Notes under the pieces: generated by a model | What the model was told of the DNA's origin: nothing | Databases searched by the model: none | Seen by the model: only the letters and a program-made list of their open reading frames with translations | Shown: piece by piece, positions 63,440 to 64,000 of the stretch | Numbering within the stretch: the first letter of the stretch is position 1 | How the letters are laid out: each line of letters begins with the position of its first letter | Translations under genes and position numbers: made by a program | Source: Desulfolutivibrio sulfodismutans DSM 3696 | Lineage (GTDB): Bacteria > Desulfobacterota > Desulfovibrionia > Desulfovibrionales > Desulfovibrionaceae | Assembly (NCBI RefSeq): GCF_013376455.1 | Contig: NZ_CP045504.1 | Coordinates: 4,237,001 to 4,301,000, forward strand | Length of the DNA: 64,000 nt | Reading direction: 5' to 3'

Positions 63440-64000
63440 TTACATTTGCAGTTCGAACTTCGTCTCGGGGCAGTCGCGATCCATGCGGTCCATGATGGCC
63501 CCGGTGATCTTTTCGATCATCCTAAGCGCCCCCTTGTAGCCCACGGTGGGGAAGTACTGGTGCCCCATGCGGTCCAGGATCGGGAAGCCGTGGCGGATCA
63601 GCGGAATGTCCTCGTCCCGGGCGATGTATTTCATGTAGGTGTTGCCGATCAAAAGGTCCACGGACTCCGTTTTGATCCACTGGTGCAAGAGGTACATGTC
63701 CGCCTGCTCGCCGTTTTTGAACTTGCAGGGGTAGGGCACGTCTTTGAGCAGGGCGTTCATGCGCTCTTCGAAGAGCTTGCCGCCGGTGCCCGTCACCACA
63801 TAGGCCGGGATCATGCCCAGGGTCAGGAGCATCTCCACCATGGGCAGGAGCTGGTCGGGGTCGCCGGCCAGGGCCACCTTCTTGCCGTGCAGGTACTGGA
63901 TGTAGTCGGAGATGGCGTCCACCACCTGGCCGCGCTCGAAATCCACGGCCGTGGGAACCGCGACCCCGGCCATTTTGCGCAGGGCGTCCACGAAGCGGTC
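63440..64000 (-). CDS. nifK: Nitrogenase MoFe protein beta subunit NifK, C-terminal part
   Basis: The open frame continues past the right edge; only the last ~186 residues are visible. DFERGQVVDAISDYIQYLHG, VALAGDPDQLLPMVEMLLTL, LLIGNTYMKYIARDEDIPLI, RHGFPILDRMGHQYFPTVGY and KGALRMIEKITGAIMDRMDR are strongly NifK. The visible region has no active-site cysteine but the C-terminus is complete. nifH and nifD are expected just outside the window. Confidence 0.95.
   Translation of the reverse strand, partial: DRFVDALRKMAGVAVPTAVDFERGQVVDAISDYIQYLHGKKVALAGDPDQLLPMVEMLLTLGMIPAYVVTGTGGKLFEERMNALLKDVPYPCKFKNGEQADMYLLHQWIKTESVDLLIGNTYMKYIARDEDIPLIRHGFPILDRMGHQYFPTVGYKGALRMIEKITGAIMDRMDRDCPETKFELQM

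Overview
The window looks like chromosome of a GC-rich diazotrophic anaerobe, most likely a Desulfovibrio-type sulfate reducer. This is inferred from the nif cluster at the right end (nifK tail, a 2Fe-2S ferredoxin, nifE-nifN-nifB with a sigma-54 promoter) and the style of the neighbouring genes; no rRNA is present to confirm it. About 47.5 kb on the left is an integrated genomic island and about 16.5 kb on the right is host backbone. The junction is visible: a tyrosine integrase (46116-47333, minus) faces a 3' tRNA-Lys(CUU) fragment ending in CCA (47491-47538). The fragment has no 5' half, so it is an attachment-site copy, and the island runs left beyond the window.

Island, 1-18750: a tightly packed plus-strand defence operon. 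The first four genes match the downstream half of the methylation-associated defence system (MADS): specificity subunit MAD5 (cut by the window edge), NERD/double-kinase/P-loop protein MAD6, MAD7, and the large HerA/FtsK-like ATPase MAD8. They are followed, almost without gaps, by a DUF6361 protein, a PLD-fold nuclease and an SF2 helicase, then a small DUF2188 protein. The last three large genes form a candidate nuclease-helicase system of their own or an extension of MADS.

Island, 18750-35150: a patchwork. An IS256-family element sits beside an integrase N-terminal fragment. AT-rich genes follow: a GIY-YIG nuclease gene frameshifted at an (AT)4 tract, a DEDDh exonuclease, an HhH-GPD-like glycosylase, and hypotheticals including one with an FtsZ-C-like tail. 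They are interleaved with GC-rich genes: two PcfJ-like proteins, a DUF6915 protein, a WYL regulator and a tandem AAA ATPase. A decayed second copy of the GIY-YIG C-terminus lies at 28246-28509. An IS3-family element closes this part.

Island, 35150-47540: the element's own machinery. A five-gene recombination/ATPase module (ERF annealing protein, PD-(D/E)XK nuclease, MoxR ATPase, DUF3150, VWA/CobT-like) is followed by four very small ORFs. Then come a hairpin-rich non-coding stretch, an AlpA-like DNA-binding protein, a DUF3987 replication-type ATPase, a RelE/HigA toxin-antitoxin pair and the integrase with probable arm-type repeats.

Host backbone, 47540-64000: tRNA-type terminator, an XRE regulator remnant, a carboxymuconolactone decarboxylase-family protein, a thiamine-diphosphate enzyme, a VanZ-like protein, a split ThrE exporter (YjjP/YjjB), a RelBE pair, an AT-rich UDG-like gene with an orphan Phd/YefM antitoxin, uvrA, and the nif genes. 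Family assignments were made by reading the translated sequence; no database search was run.
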